Shown: in pieces, positions 20,533 through 40,895 of the stretch
Layout of the letters: each line of letters begins with the position of its first letter
How positions within the stretch are numbered: the stretch's first letter is position 1
DNA from: Paragordius varius
Taxonomy: Eukaryota > Nematomorpha
DNA length: 64,000 nucleotides
Reading direction: 5' to 3'
Assembly (NCBI GenBank): GCA_964247055.1
Contig: OZ176056.1
Coordinates: 4,836,001-4,900,000 of the forward strand
Translations under genes and position numbers: made by a program
Notes under the pieces: model-generated
Seen by the model: only the letters and a program-made list of their open reading frames with translations
Database searches by the model: none
Told to the model about the DNA's origin: nothing

Positions 20533-22895
20533 TACCATTTCCCAGTCAAAATAAACGTTTTCCCAGTCAATCGAAACATTTCCCCAATCAATAAATTTTC
20601 CCAATCAATAAAAACGTTTTCCCAGTCAATAAAAACAGTTTTATTTTTGATGATAAATATTAAAACAAGAATATAAAAACAACTTTTAACCATTATTAGC
20701 GTAATAATAGGATATAATTTTTTTATAAAAACACAATTATTGAATGACAATTTTTCCAAGTTATTCCAGTGCACAATCATTAATGACTTATTCCTTAAAT
20801 GTTATATTTTTGGAATTTGAGTTAAGATAATATTTTTTATTTTATCGATGGTTCGCATTAAATATGCGGCTAACTAATAAAATCTATAGTTACGGTTAAA
20901 ATAACAAAATTTATAAAAATATACCATTTTATCACAAAGGTCATTTAACACTTTATATTGGATCTTAAACATATATTTTACGCTAATTTTATAATATTTA
21001 ACATTTGGTTGGGGGCCTAAGGAGGTTTTCCGAGTATCTTTGTGCGGGCCTCAATTGGAAAACCATATGCAAAAATATGCCCACAAAATCTTAGTAATAA
21101 TCATATTTCTTACGCAATTATTATGAATGAATCTATTAAATTGGTGATGAATTAAAAAAATTTATATTGTGTTTGTATCTTACAGTTTTATAAAATTATG
21201 TGAATGCCCGTATATATTTTGAATGAGGTACCGTGTGCTTTTGAGTTAAAAAAGCGGCCCGCGAAGGCATTTAGTTGGACACCCTTGTTTTAGTAAAATA
21301 TCCTTTTTATTAAATATTTTTAAATCAAAAATATTTTTATCAAAAAAATTTTCGTTAAGATATTTTTCCGACAGTATTATCGACAAACCGGACATATTTA
21401 AAAACTATTGTGAAGCGTTTCGCAAATATTAATGCGAACCATCGATAAAATAAAAAATATTATCTTAACTCAAATTCCAAAAATATAACATTTAAAGAAC
21501 ACTGGAAAACAAATTTTTCTGCCACTCGAGTTTTTTGCATTTTCGGATATTTAGTATCATTTTAACAGTAAATCTGAAATAAAAATTATAACTCGATGGA
21601 AGAATTTTGTATAAGTTGATTTTTTGATTATGCGCCCTCTTTATCAAAATTTTACTAAAAAATGTTTTTCTTTGAAAATATACGAGTAATGCCCATTTGT
21701 AATATATCATTCGAAAGAGTGATAAAAACTCTATAAAATGCATACTAATATGTATTACATCGACAGTTAATATTGGACACAAAGAGCGACAAATGCGCGA
21801 AGCGAGAGCATTTTTTTAAATTATTATATTTTTAAAACTAATGGATGAAAATAGCTCAAACTTTGTTTACATGGTGATGAATGTCCAAATAAGATAACAC
21901 ACGAAAGTTTTTTTGATTAAAACATTTTTTTATTGCTTTTATGTCACTCAAAACAGCCATTTTTAAGTTTTTTGTTTTTTTAAAATTACCATCTCATCAA
22001 TATTAATTTATTTTCTTTTCGAGGCTGATAATTTCGATTTAAAGATAAAAATAAAGTTTAAGGTATTTTTGATCTTTTATAGCCATTATGTAATAAATTT
22101 ACAGTTATAACTATGCATTTTAGTATCCACTAGGTAAAATATTTATGATAATATTAATTTTTACTAAAAAAGCAAACCAAAAGCTTTTTCAAACATTTTA
22201 TGCAAATTAAATAATACAACCCTGAGAATTATATTAAAACATTTTATATGATTTTCAAATTAGTTTTCTGTAAAAAGTCCGGACTTATTTAAGGATTGAA
22301 AGTTTCGACCATTTAAATCCAAATAACTTTTACATCCGATTGATTTAAATGACTTATTACCATTTAAAAGATGCAGTTTTTTGCGCTCTTACGAATGATA
22401 TAAAATACATGGCTTCATATCTAAAACTTTTAATTTTCGAAATTTCGAGTTTAATATTAAATTGGGGCCAAAAATTATCGATAAACTCTAATATAAAAAA
22501 ATTCTTGCATGCTAGACCAATTTTCTTTTCAGATATACTAATTATGTACTTTAATGAAATAAATTTTAAATTTAGAATGGCAGTTAAAAAAAGTTAAAAT
22601 TTGTTGTCTAGTGGAATAAGTCATTAATGATTGTGCACTGGAATATACTTGGAAAAACTGTCATTCAATAATTGTGTTTTTATAAAAAATTATATCCTAA
22701 TATTACGCTAATAATGGTTAAAAGTTTTTTTTATATTCTTGTTTAATATTTATCAAAAATAAAACCGTTTTTATTGACTGGGAAAACGTTTTTATTGATT
22801 GGGAAAATGTTTTTATTGACTGGGGAAATGTTTCGATTGACTGGGAAAATGTTTCGATTGACTGGGAAAAAGTTTATTTAGACTGAGAAATGGTA
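20533..22895. mobile_element. M-family foldback transposon (M3) split by G1
   Basis: Preceded by TA (20531-20532) and followed by TA (22896-22897). The 21-bp arrays lie at about 20545-20635 and 22775-22890. The central G+C-rich module at about 20995-21290 runs in the opposite orientation to that in M1 and M2. The right arm is interrupted by element G1 at 21500-22613. No transposase. Confidence 0.8.
21500..22613. mobile_element. G-family CACTA-like element (G1) inside M3
   Basis: Ends CACTGGAAAACAAATTTTT and the complement of CACTAGACAACAAATTTTA. It is flanked by the 3-bp duplication GAA (21497-21499, 22614-22616). Removing it plus one GAA restores the M3 arm. It contains the conserved word GCGCGAAGCGAGAGC near 21793. 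Other copies are at 54420-55419 and about 5190-5744. There is no recognisable protein; the small frames inside are not conserved among the copies. Confidence 0.8.
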
Positions 22896-22964
22896 TATTT
22901 TGGTAAAGTTAAATGGTCTATTCAAAAAGATTTCATTGAAATATATAAGTACACTATATAAATA

Positions 22965-24356
22965 TACCATTTCTCAGTCAAAGAAACGTTTTCCCCAGTC
23001 ATTCGAAACATTTTCCCAATCAATCGAAACGTTTTCCCACTCAATCGAAACGTTTTCCCAGTCAATCGAAACATCCCAATCAATCGAAACGTTTTCCCAG
23101 TCAATAAAAACGTTTTTCCAGTCATTAAAAACAGTATTTTTTCATAATAAATATTAAAACAAGATATAAAAATAAGGATTAACCATTTTCAGCTTAACAT
23201 TAGTATTTTTTTGTAAAAACACAATTATTAAATGGCGATTTTTCCAATTATATACCAATCACAATCATTAATGACTTATTCTATAAAGGTTATATTTTAT
23301 GGAATGTGAGTATTTTTAATAAAATATTTAATATTTTTTATTCTTTCGATGGTTGGCAATATTTGGGGCTAATTTATAAAATCTATAGTTATGGATGAAA
23401 TTATAAATTTTTTAAAATATACAATTTTTATATCAAATTGGTCATTTAACGCTTCAAATTGGATGTTAAACATCTGCAACTATAATCTAATTTATATAAT
23501 ATATTTATTTTTTAGTCCGGGGGATTCTGAAACCCCCGAAAAATTTGGAAATCCATATGAAAAAATATGCGCATAAAATCCTAGTAAAATTGATATTGCT
23601 TATACACTTTTTCTGAATAGGTCTATTTGGCAACTAACTTGAAAAAATTGTTATATTGTGTTTGTATTTTACAGGCTTATATCTCAAATCGAATAAATTA
23701 TTTACGAATGCAGCTATATATTTCGAATGCGCGGCCTGTGAAGCCATAGTGTTGGAATATCCTTTTTTATAAAATATTTTTAATTCAAAAACAGTATTAT
23801 CTAAAAAAATTTTTTTAGTTAATTTTTCCCGACAATATTATCGACAAACTTGACATGTTAAAAACCCATTTAAAACGTTAAATGGCCAATTTGAGATATA
23901 AATGGTATATTTTTAAAATTTTTATTTCACCCGTAACTATAGATTTTATAATTTAATACAGAATATGCTTGCCATCGATAGAATAAAAAGATAATTAAAT
24001 ATTTTAAATTAAATTCCATAAAATATAACCTTTATAGAATAAGTCATTAATGATTGTGATTGGTAAATAATTGGAAAAAATGCCATTCAATAATTGTGTT
24101 TTTACAAAAAATAATAATATAATATTACGTTGATAATGGTCAAAACTTATTTTTATATCTTGTTTTGATATTTATTATGAAAAAAAACCGTTTTTATTGA
24201 CTGGGAAAGCGTTATTATTGATTGGGAAAACGTTATTATTGATTGGGAAAACGTTTTTATTGACTGGGAAAACGTTTCGATTTGGAGAAATGTTTCGATT
24301 GACTAGGAAAACGTTTCGATTGATGGGAAAACGTTTTTTTTGACTGGGAAATGGTA
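22965..24356. mobile_element. M-family foldback transposon (M4)
   Basis: TA (22963-22964) precedes TACCATTTCTCAGTC, and GACTGGGAAATGGTA is followed by TA (24357-24358). The 21-bp arrays lie at about 22980-23125 and 24190-24345. Inverted arms and a decayed central module (about 23512-23760) follow the same plan as M1-M3. No coding sequence. Confidence 0.85.
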
Positions 24357-25125
24357 TAGTTAAATACTTTTATGAAAGTTTAATTTTGGATCTAGGCTAC
24401 GAAATCAAATTGTAGTTTCCTCAAAATGAAGTTTTCTATTCCAGGCCATAAACAGTTAAAAAACTACTATTTTAGGAGTTGTTTTGCTTATAATTTATAT
24501 CGAACCCTGTTCCCTTGTATTAAATAAAAAAACTTAAATTTTTTACAATTTTTTTCTTCTAAGGTCTCGCATTCTGATGTGTCAAAAACATGAAAGAAAC
24601 AGCGGATTTTAAAATCAATAAATTTCAAAAATTTGCTGGTAATATGTAATTTTAAAGCTTTCCAAATTTAATTAATTATATTTTTAATCATAATATGTAT
24701 TTATTTGCCTGCATTGCGTTTACAAAAATCCAAAGCGAAAAAGTTTGAGATATGAATATTACTTTTGTATTTTTTTAATATATTCTAATAAAATAACTCT
24801 GGTTTATGAATCTACCCCAAAAGCTATTGAATGGTACTTGTTTGCCACCAAATAATTCTTTAAATTTCATGGGTAAGATTTGTAATTGTATAACTTCAAA
24901 TATCTAAAAAGTATAGTTTATTTAGGGGTTTGTACGCGCCGTGAAAAAATTAGATTAGATATTGGGGTATAAAATGTAATTAAAAATCTTCTCCATTTTT
25001 TCATGCAATATATTTCAGATATGTTTAATTTTGCGATAGCTAGCTAATTTTAATCCTTATTGGACTTTATTTATTTCCATTCTTTAATCCTTTGGTCCAT
25101 CTAAATTTCTTTCTTATATTATATT
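24357..25125. other. Unannotated stretch and 5' region of the LINE
   Basis: No gene. 24490-24700 resembles 4085-4240 (TTGTATTAAATAAAAAAA and following words). The part next to 25126 is probably the 5' UTR of the LINE, whose left end I cannot fix. Confidence 0.35.
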
Positions 25126-28100
25126 TTGTTTATTTTTATTTTAGATATGATATCTACCAACATTATTAGCTCCAACAACATACAAATTATGTTTCCCCTT
25201 ACAATAAGTGATAATGATAATCAACCAGTGTACTGCAAGACAACCTTCTGCCATACCTCTGTCACCACGGTCAATACTCAAAGCCATCCATCATTCTATG
25301 TCAACCCGTCCACAACTCCAACACCCGATATTGGCTCTCTCTATGAACACCAATTCCCTTCTCTCTCTTCATCTCAGTTCTACGACAACGTGTACACAGC
25401 TACCAATCAGTCATCCAATCAGGCCAAATCTCCCAGCTCAAACATTAAACGCAAGACCATCCTTGATCTTGTCCATCCAGCCAACAAAATGCTTAAGATA
25501 AATAATAATGATGATGATAATGATGGCGACCTATTGGAGGTGATGCCACATCAACCTATCCTGCAAGACAAAACCCTATCATTTTATTTCCCTTTACCGA
25601 ATCACTTTTTATGTCCGTCTGAATCTTGCAATCATCAATTTCGTTGTAAATCCTGGACTGCCCAGAGACAGTCTCTTCTTCATATTAAGCTGGTCCATAA
25701 AGAACTAATCAAAATAGTTAATATTTGCAAACCTTGTAACAAAGTTTTATCTATTCACCCAAGTATACATATGAAAGAGTGCATTTTTGCGTCCAAATCT
25801 CCTATTGTCCAAATGCCTCACGCATGTGATGAGTGTGACTTGTCGTTTCCCAAGCGCATGTCTCTCTTATCTCATAAAAGGTCTCATAATCTACCTCCTC
25901 ATCCTCACAGCAAACCGTTAAGTTTGTCAAACCTCCGATTCAATCCGTCTAATACTAAGGTTGTCGAGTCATCTCCAACCCATTCAGTAAATTTTTTTGA
26001 TCCACCCAGCTCTCCAGTTATTCTTCCCCTACCAAAGTGAGTGAGACCTCAAACATCATTGGTAAGGGACATGAAGGCAATAATTCCAGTACGGATATTA
26101 ATTCCAATATTCTAAATCCCAGTAGTTCGGTAAACAAAAATTATTTTAATTACTTTTCTAAGAATTGTCTCTTTATCTAATTTACTATTCTTGAGGAGAG
26201 TGTTGATGAGGAACCCACTTCATCGGTTACTCTACCTACACCAAATAAAAGTTTTAATAAATCATCTGCTTTAAATAAAAATACTTTTCCTTTCACTAAT
26301 TTTAATAACCTTCTTGACTCCCACGACGAGAATTCCGACTGGGAGGATATTTGTCCTTTAATAAGCTCTATTCAAAATGCACTTTTTTTCCTCGGGCTGA
26401 TTATAATAAGTCTGAAAGTTTGGTTCATAAAGATTTAAATATTCGTAGCATGTATAGGAAAAATAGGAAAAAGGCTATAAGATTAATCGTTGATGGCTCT
26501 CCATCCTCTTGTAAAATTAATAACGAAGATATAACTAATTATTTTAACAATACAATTGGCAAAAAATCGGAGCCTATTAATTTTAATTATTCTAATAATT
26601 CTGTCCCTTTACTTGATTTTATTCCCTTTTCAGCATCTGAAGTTTCTGATTAAGAAAAGTTTCTAACAGCTCCCCTGGTCCTGATGGTATTTCATATACC
26701 AAATGGAAGCAGGTGGATCCCAAAGGTATTCTTTTATCTAAAATTTTTAATTTGTGTTTAAGTCATAGAATGATTCCTAATCATTGGAAAGTAACTAAGT
26801 CAATCTTAATTTCTAAAAAAAAGGGAGACCCTTCTCTTGTTTCAAGCTGGAGGCCCCTTTCACTAAGCAATACTATTTATAAATTATTTACTGGCCTTAT
26901 TGCCAACCGTATTTCTAAACATATTTTATAGAATAACTTATTATCATCAGCCCAGAAAGGATTTATTCCTTTTGATGGCTGCTTTGAGCATAATTATATT
27001 TTAAATAAATCAATTTCTGATGCTAAACATAATAAAAAAGATATTTTTGTAACTTTTATTGATATCACTGCTGCGTTTGACTCGGTCCCTCACCAGCTGA
27101 TTTTTGAATGTCTCCCTAATTTTGGTATAGATAATAATATTCAAGCTTTAATTAAGGATATTTACACAAATTCATGTACTCAGTTCTTTTCCGCCTCTGG
27201 GTTAACGCAACCCATTCCTTTCTTGTCTGGCATTAAACAGGGGTGTCCAATTTCTGGCCTTCTTTTTAATTTGTCAATCGATTCTGTGTTGAGATCTATG
27301 GTGTTTAATGGTCACAATGTCCTCGCTTATGCTGATGACATTGTTTTATTGTCTGACTCTCCTGAACGTCATCAAGTTGGGCTCAACTTGTTAGAATGTC
27401 TTAATTATGATATTGGTCTTTCGATCAAATCTGAGAAGTGCAATACTATTTCTATTGCTTCTTGTAGTCCTGTTTTTAAGATTGGTGAAGTTGTCGTTCC
27501 CTCAATCGGTCAAGGTGAGTTTGTTAAATTTTTTGGAAAGCCTGTAGGTCTCAATTTCATTAATCCCGTTCCTTCTACGGAAATTGTGGATAAAATGCCT
27601 CCTCCCTTGGCAAAAGCTAGACGCTATTAAAACTTTTTTCTATCCCACTATTTCTCACCAGTTGAGAAATAATGAGCTTAAAATGGTTTCAGGTGAATAT
27701 CTAGATAAAAAGCTAACTAAAGTGTTCAAATATTAAATCTTCCAAGAGATGCCACTAACAATTATATTTTTGGCTCTCGTAATAAGGGCGCCTTAGGGAT
27801 GCCCCTATTCCGAGACATTAATATATTTCGTGTGGATTCCGCTTTTTAATTACTTACTAGCTTAGATCCTTCTATAAGAGTTTCTGCTCTCGAGGAACTT
27901 AAGGTTTCGGCTAGCTTTCGTTTTAAGGTTCGATTAGATTCTATAACTCCCGATCAATTAGGCAAATATTTGTCTGGTTATGAGAACCCTCTTGTCTCAA
28001 ATCCAGCTAATAAATGCCAAAACATTTGGACAATAGCGAGAATTGCGTCTGAATCTCTCAAAATTTCCTGGTCTTTTGATGATTCTTTTCAGCCTACAGT

Positions 28101-28905
28101 AATTACAGAGTTCTCTAAAATCTCCCAAGATCGCTCAGCTGTTGTTTCTAACCTTCGATTTTATAAACGAAAGTTAAAGGATACTGAGCTACACCATTTT
28201 GCTTTGCAGGGTCGGGTGATGGAGTGCGTTGCTGATGATAAGGTCAGTCACCATTTTCTTTACAATAATAAGGATCTTCGCTTCAGAGACTGGAACTTCA
28301 TCCATCGAGCGCGGCTCAATCTCCTTCCAACGAAAATGCGACTCAGGTCGTCTGAACAAATGTGCCGTCGCTGTGGCAAATCGAAAGAAACCCAAGCCCA
28401 CGTCTTAAACCACTGCCTCAAAGATGATAATATAATAACCAAAAGACACAACGTCATAGTAGACCTGATTAAAGATAATCTTCCATTAAATTTCAAGGTT
28501 TTAAGTGAAAACCAAGCCATCGATTCGTCGAGACTACGCCCTGACCTCATTGTAACAAATGGCACTGATTGCTATATCATCGATCCCACAGTGCCGTTTG
28601 AAAACAGGCTAGAATCGTTCGAAACGGCGTTCAACAATAAATTAATGAAGTATAGCTGTATGGCTCAACAATTACAGGAAACATACAGCAACACCCAAGT
28701 CATTCCAGTTGTTGTTGTGAGCCTCGGCTCGTGGTATTCGAAAAACTATGTTCTTTATGAGAAGATCAGGTTCCGATGCCCTACCCAACTAAAGAAATCA
28801 ATAGTTACAAGCATAATAAAATCTTCAGCCGACATGTACCACATGTTTATGAGCGGTCGAAATTCCCTCATAGACAACAACCCATCAAATGCATTTTTGT
28901 AATAT
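25126..28905 (+). mobile_element. R2-like non-LTR retrotransposon (LINE), decayed
   Basis: A LINE with the R2-group domain order. The first open frame, 25126-26040 (304 residues), holds Cys2His2-type zinc fingers around residues 163-195 (CPSESC...H...H) and 233-255 (CDECDLSFPKRMSLLSHKRSH), plus a Cys-rich knuckle between them; these would bind the target DNA. A broken linker (about 26041-26650) leads into reverse transcriptase: SSPGPDGISYTKW (about 26664), FIDITAAFDSVPH (about 27055), SGIKQGCPISGLLFN (about 27226) and the catalytic YADD (27328-27339). The last frame, 27970-28902, has a CCHC motif (CRRCGKSKETQAHVLNHC), then the restriction-like endonuclease core RPDLIV...YIIDPTVPFE. The frame is interrupted by stops (26038-26040, about 26652, about 26930) and shifts, so it cannot make a full protein. 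Its base composition is less AT-rich than its surroundings. Confidence 0.85.
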
Positions 28906-29343
28906 TTTTTTTATATATATATTTTTTATTATATTTTTTTTTTATATTTACATATAATAATTTTTTCTTTCTTCCCCCTTGTAACTTCCCCATGCCCAAT
29001 ATTGTTGCGTAGCACTTTTCTTCATATATTCTAAATTGTATTTTTTATATATATTAATAAATTATACTCAATCAAAATATTGAAACATTGCATAAAGGTA
29101 TTTAGCATATTACATTATATAGAAAAATGCATAAAACACCACTGTATCATGAAAAAGACATTTTATATTTTATTTCATACCACTATTAACCAAGACGACA
29201 AAATTTTAAGTGTCTGGATTATTACATTTAATCAGAAATTTAATTTCAATGCCAAAATAACTTGTGGTCTTAACTTTGATTGCGAAAGCTTACCAGAACT
29301 GGGATATGATTACTACCCAAATATCAAAAACAATAGCATAATA
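28906..29343. other. LINE 3' UTR and unannotated flank
   Basis: AT-rich. The first part is probably the 3' UTR of the LINE. I see no clear poly(A) tail or target duplication. An open frame at 29080-29412 shows no recognisable domain and runs into the M5 element, so it is not called. Confidence 0.35.
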
Positions 29344-29981
29344 TACCATCCAGTCAAAAAAAGTCAATTGATACGTTTTCCCATTCAATCTAAACATTTT
29401 CCCAATAAATAAAAACATTTTTCCAGTTAATAAAAACGGGTAAATTTTTGATGATATCAAAACAAGAAATAAAAATAACTTTTCATCACTAAGAGCACAC
29501 TTATAAGGATATTTTGTCAAAACACAAATATTGTATGACAATGTTTTTATCTATGCCAATACACAAATCATTAATGACTTATTCATAAATAGTTTAATTT
29601 TATAAACTGGATGAGTATTCTATAATTTTTGAGATATTAATATAAAAAAATATTTTTAATAAAATTTTCATTAACCACCACAATTTATATAATGTATTTT
29701 TTATCTTTTAGTCAAATTTGTGTCATTTAATTTTTTTCCATTAAAAACATCATTTTTAATCAAATTATCTTTTTTTAGAAATATTTTAAAAGTATTTTTA
29801 TCAACGACAAAACACAGAAATAATAACAGTGTTTTGATAAAAAATAATATCCAAAGTGAGCTCTTAATGATTGGAGAGTATTTTTGTATCTTGATAATTA
29901 CTATTAAAAATAACCGTTTTTATTTATTGTGAAAATGTTTTTATTGACGGGGAAAACGTTTTTTTCGACTGGTAAATGGTA
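29344..29981. mobile_element. M-family foldback transposon, decayed short copy (M5)
   Basis: Starts TACCATCCAGTC after TA and ends ACTGGTAAATGGTA. Only about three degenerate 21-bp units remain on the left (29350-29435) and fewer on the right (29925-29980). Arms are recognisable (ATGACAATGTTTTT, CACAAATCATTAATGACTT). The central module is gone. Confidence 0.65.
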
Positions 29982-31352
29982 TGTATCAAACTTATGGCAA
30001 AGCAATATACCATAAACCTCTTTACGGAATGTTGTTTATTTTGATAAGTAAATTATTTTGCAAACTAAATGAATCAAAATTCGTTGCTTTTTTATGAAAA
30101 AGAGCATTTTATAAAATTTCCTATACTTAAAAGATATCCTACAAAAGCATTGTAATAATATATAAAAATCAATTTTTATCATATGAATATGAACATTTAT
30201 TACCTGCAAAAATCTTAAATAATATTATAATATATAAACACAATGCACACAAAAACTCGATAGAAAAATATATCAGTATCATCAGGGTGCTTTTGGTTTA
30301 GAGGCGTACGAGGGATATAATATAGTTTTTATCACTTTTGTAGCAAGTGCTCCATATTAGAAAAAAAGGGAAATTCGGGTATATTTTGCCAATAAATTTT
30401 TTTCGGTAAAAGCGAAATGTCTCATTCCAAAAAATATCACTAAAATATATCTTATACTATATTTAAAAAGCGAAACAATATGATTAAATTTTAATTTTTA
30501 GATGTGGGCTCCGAAATTCCAAAGTTTTTATGCTCTTATAAAACGGGCTAGTTCTTTCAGGATAACAAAGGCCGAGATGATATATTTTGGAATGAAGCAT
30601 TTATCACCAAAAAAATTAATCAATATGTCCACAATTTTTACCTTTCGGGCAATTAACACCAAAGTATAAATATATTTCTTATATCACTCATAAGGCTTAA
30701 TCACCTAGAGAATCATGAGACATTTCTGAATATATATACAAAATATTATTTGATATCCCCCGATTTTGTGTAAATAAATTTTAAAAAATATATCATTTAA
30801 ATATATAATAATAAAAAAATTAAAAAACTTTTAACATTATGATTAAGGCATTTAAAAACTTATTTTTCGAATGCATTCAAATAAAATTTGGAAATCAATA
30901 AATTTTTAAAAAGTTTGGCAGAACAAGATAAAACTGATAACCTATGAATTAACAAAAAATATGATTGATGTAAAATTATTTATTTAAGGATATGGTAAAT
31001 AAAACAGATCAGTATTTTGCACACAAGTATTTGTAACTAGACATAAAAAGATATATGTGATAATACTAAATATAATAGGTAAGGTAACCATAAAATTTGC
31101 TAATAGGATAAAAGGTAAAGAAAACTAACAGATTAAAGCTGTGCATTGACTAGGAAATATTTCAATAAATTATACACAATATAACACAAATTTACACCGC
31201 CCCTATTGTCAAAAAGGGGTAATTGATTGACTAAAAATAATCATTGGCACATGTATATATCAGAAAATAAGAATCTTTTTTAAAGTGAGTTTACAACAAA
31301 AAAAACATGATTTTGACTTTTTTTGCGTGTGTGTAATATCCAAAAAAATAAA
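29982..31352. repeat. R-family repeat and unannotated flank
   Basis: About 30240-30775 is an R copy. It starts near TGCACACAAAAACTCGA and ends near TATCCCCCGATTTTGTG, suggesting inverted termini. It contains GTGCTTTTGGTTT and AAACGGGCTAGTTC. The remainder, including the 3' flank of the LDH gene, shows nothing recognisable. Confidence 0.45.
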
Positions 31353-38800
<7,448 letters not shown>

Positions 38801-39007
38801 AGCTGCCGTTTAATTGTGTAATAAATTAATTGTAAGATATATAATAATGTAAAAAGGGATGTTCTAGAAGCGCTTGATTTGGATTGTCTTTAAGGTTTTT
38901 TAAAGGACGTGAATAACAGTAAAAAAGTTAACAAATGTGTTTTAAATTTATTCGCTTTATTACCGATCAATTAAATATTTACAAAACGTAAAATAAATAA
39001 AACTTAC

Positions 39008-39011
39008 CCAT
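39008..39011 (-). CDS. Possible first LDH coding exon (Met plus one base)
   Basis: On the minus strand ATGG is followed by the strong donor GTAAGT (39007-39002). The acceptor CGGCAG ends at 38803, two bases before the internal ATG exon. Splicing would give Met-Ala-Met-Ser-Thr-Ile-Lys, close to the Met-Ala start of many LDHs. The next ATG at 38800-38798 may be used instead if this exon is only 5' UTR. Confidence 0.45.
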
Positions 39012-39884
39012 AGTGAAATTATAATATGAATAGCCTAAATGTAAAAAAGAAAAATGAAGAGATGTGAAATGAGTATTGGGTGATATGCAAATATTTATTA
39101 TAACTACACACGAGGTGTTTATATATTTTTTATGTTCAAATTAGGGAGCACATAATCAATAAATTTTATTAACAATACCTTTAAAAAATTTTAATATTTC
39201 ATTGCCACAAATATTATTTTACTAAAACTATATTCTGAGTAAAAATGTATCATGCTTATGATTTTAATGATAGGGCTTAATAGGCATCTAGAATTTTGTT
39301 ACGAGGATTTATATAATAATGTCAAAATTAGCAAATATTCTAAACAAAATTATAATTGTTAGCTAAATGCTCCATAAAATTTATATCTCAATATAATAGT
39401 AACAATTTGATTTCAATTGCGGTAACTAATTTATGCAGATCAATCATTAAACAATTTATTACATTTCAATTGATGTCCGCGAATTTCGGCCGAATTTTCG
39501 AGCCAATAGCTTCAGATAAATCATTCTTAAACATGTTTTGGTTTAATCAACCTCTCTTGCTCACAGTTTTTTATTTCCAGAGCACGGGTGTCCAACGCAT
39601 ACTACATGGCAGCATTTTCGAATAAAAAATCCGATGTGCCGCATTAGCAAGATTTATTTGAACTAAGAAATATTTTATTATTCAAATAACTTATTATTTT
39701 AATAATCATTGCTATTTCACTGCCAATTCAGAAAAACTTATTCATCAATATGTTTGACAATTCATGATTTACTGTACACAGTATTTAATTTGAATATCTT
39801 AAAAAGTATTTAAGCTGCTAGACCGAATTTAAATGCTTTATTCAGTCTTTCAGGCATAAGTTTATATAAAGAATTAAAATCTTA
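39012..39884. other. 5' flank of LDH, unannotated
   Basis: No gene supported. The word CACGGGTGTCCAACGCATAC near 39584 resembles the hAT-like end found in the central module of the M elements, so a decayed MITE end may lie at about 39580-39680. The open frame at 39356-39625 has no recognisable domain. Confidence 0.35.
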
Positions 39885-40441
39885 ATACTTGGATACACCT
39901 GATCCATTTCAGTCCTTCAATTCAAATTGGAGTAGTTGAACACCCAGGCTTGTTAATTCAAATATATGGAATGAATTGAAACCATGGCAAAAATTTGCAC
40001 ATTTTAACATTAATGAACCGAAACATATAATATATTTATCCGAAAAAACTGAATATTAATTATATTTAGGTAAAACCGAAAGGTAAAAATTCATCAACCT
40101 TACATGTATGCAATGGTAAAATTGTAAAATAATACAAAGCAAACCGCTTTTCTATCTCCATTAATGTTAGATGTAGTTTAAATAAAATATTAGTTTTAAT
40201 TTTACCCGTAAATTAAATGGAGACGATATTTTGCAAAAATTTTGCAAAATGAAAATGGCGTCGAAGTAGTTTGATAGAACTTTTTTTCTAAACAAGTTTT
40301 ATTTAAATATTTTGGCACATTTATATAATTTTTATTAGGATAGAAGCATAAATTTAAATTGGGACCCTTTCCTTCAGTAGTCTTTCAATCCTATCAAATT
40401 TTGTCTGGGGTATTTAGTCCCCCAATTTGAATTGAAGATGA
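39885..40441. mobile_element. D-family MITE (D2)
   Basis: Same layout as D1: start ATACTTGGATACACC, subterminal TTCAAATTGGAGTAGTTG, internal AAACCGCTTTTCTAT and GGAGACGATATTTTGC, end TGGGGTATTTAGTCCCCC followed by AATTTGAATTGAAG. More diverged than D1, with an uncertain target duplication. Confidence 0.7.
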
Positions 40442-40895
40442 TAGTATACGCAAAAACATACATATGGCACTACGCTCAAAATCGGGGTAAAATATCCTGA
40501 TGAAATATAAATGCAGTATAATCATAGTTCACTTTTATCCCTTATTTGTAAATTAAGAAAGCTAATTATACGTTTTTAATTAGCCCATATCAGAAGATGC
40601 AAGCGCACATTTATTTTAAAAACTTTTATTGTTGATGGATATCTAAGGTGACCAGATTTTTTGAAGGAAAAAGCGGGACAAATCTGAGAAAGGGGTGGGT
40701 CATTGGGGGGTACAACCAAAAATTTTTATACAAAAAATTTATTGTAATATTTATTTATTTTTAACAAAAATACATTATAAATATAAAAAAATTTGTACCT
40801 CACGGGTATTTGTACCTTATTCAATAAATTTCCATGTGCACGAACAAAGGGTAAAGTGATTTTAATATTCTAGAAAAAAATAATAAAGACGAAAT

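Noticed and set aside
16859-24356. Helitron-type elements with internal minisatellites
   Set aside because: Helitrons lack long inverted repeats and target duplication; these copies have paired arms and TA on both sides.
28189-28565. Two minus-strand open frames opposite the LINE endonuclease region
   Set aside because: Shadows of the plus-strand frame that carries the CCHC and endonuclease motifs.
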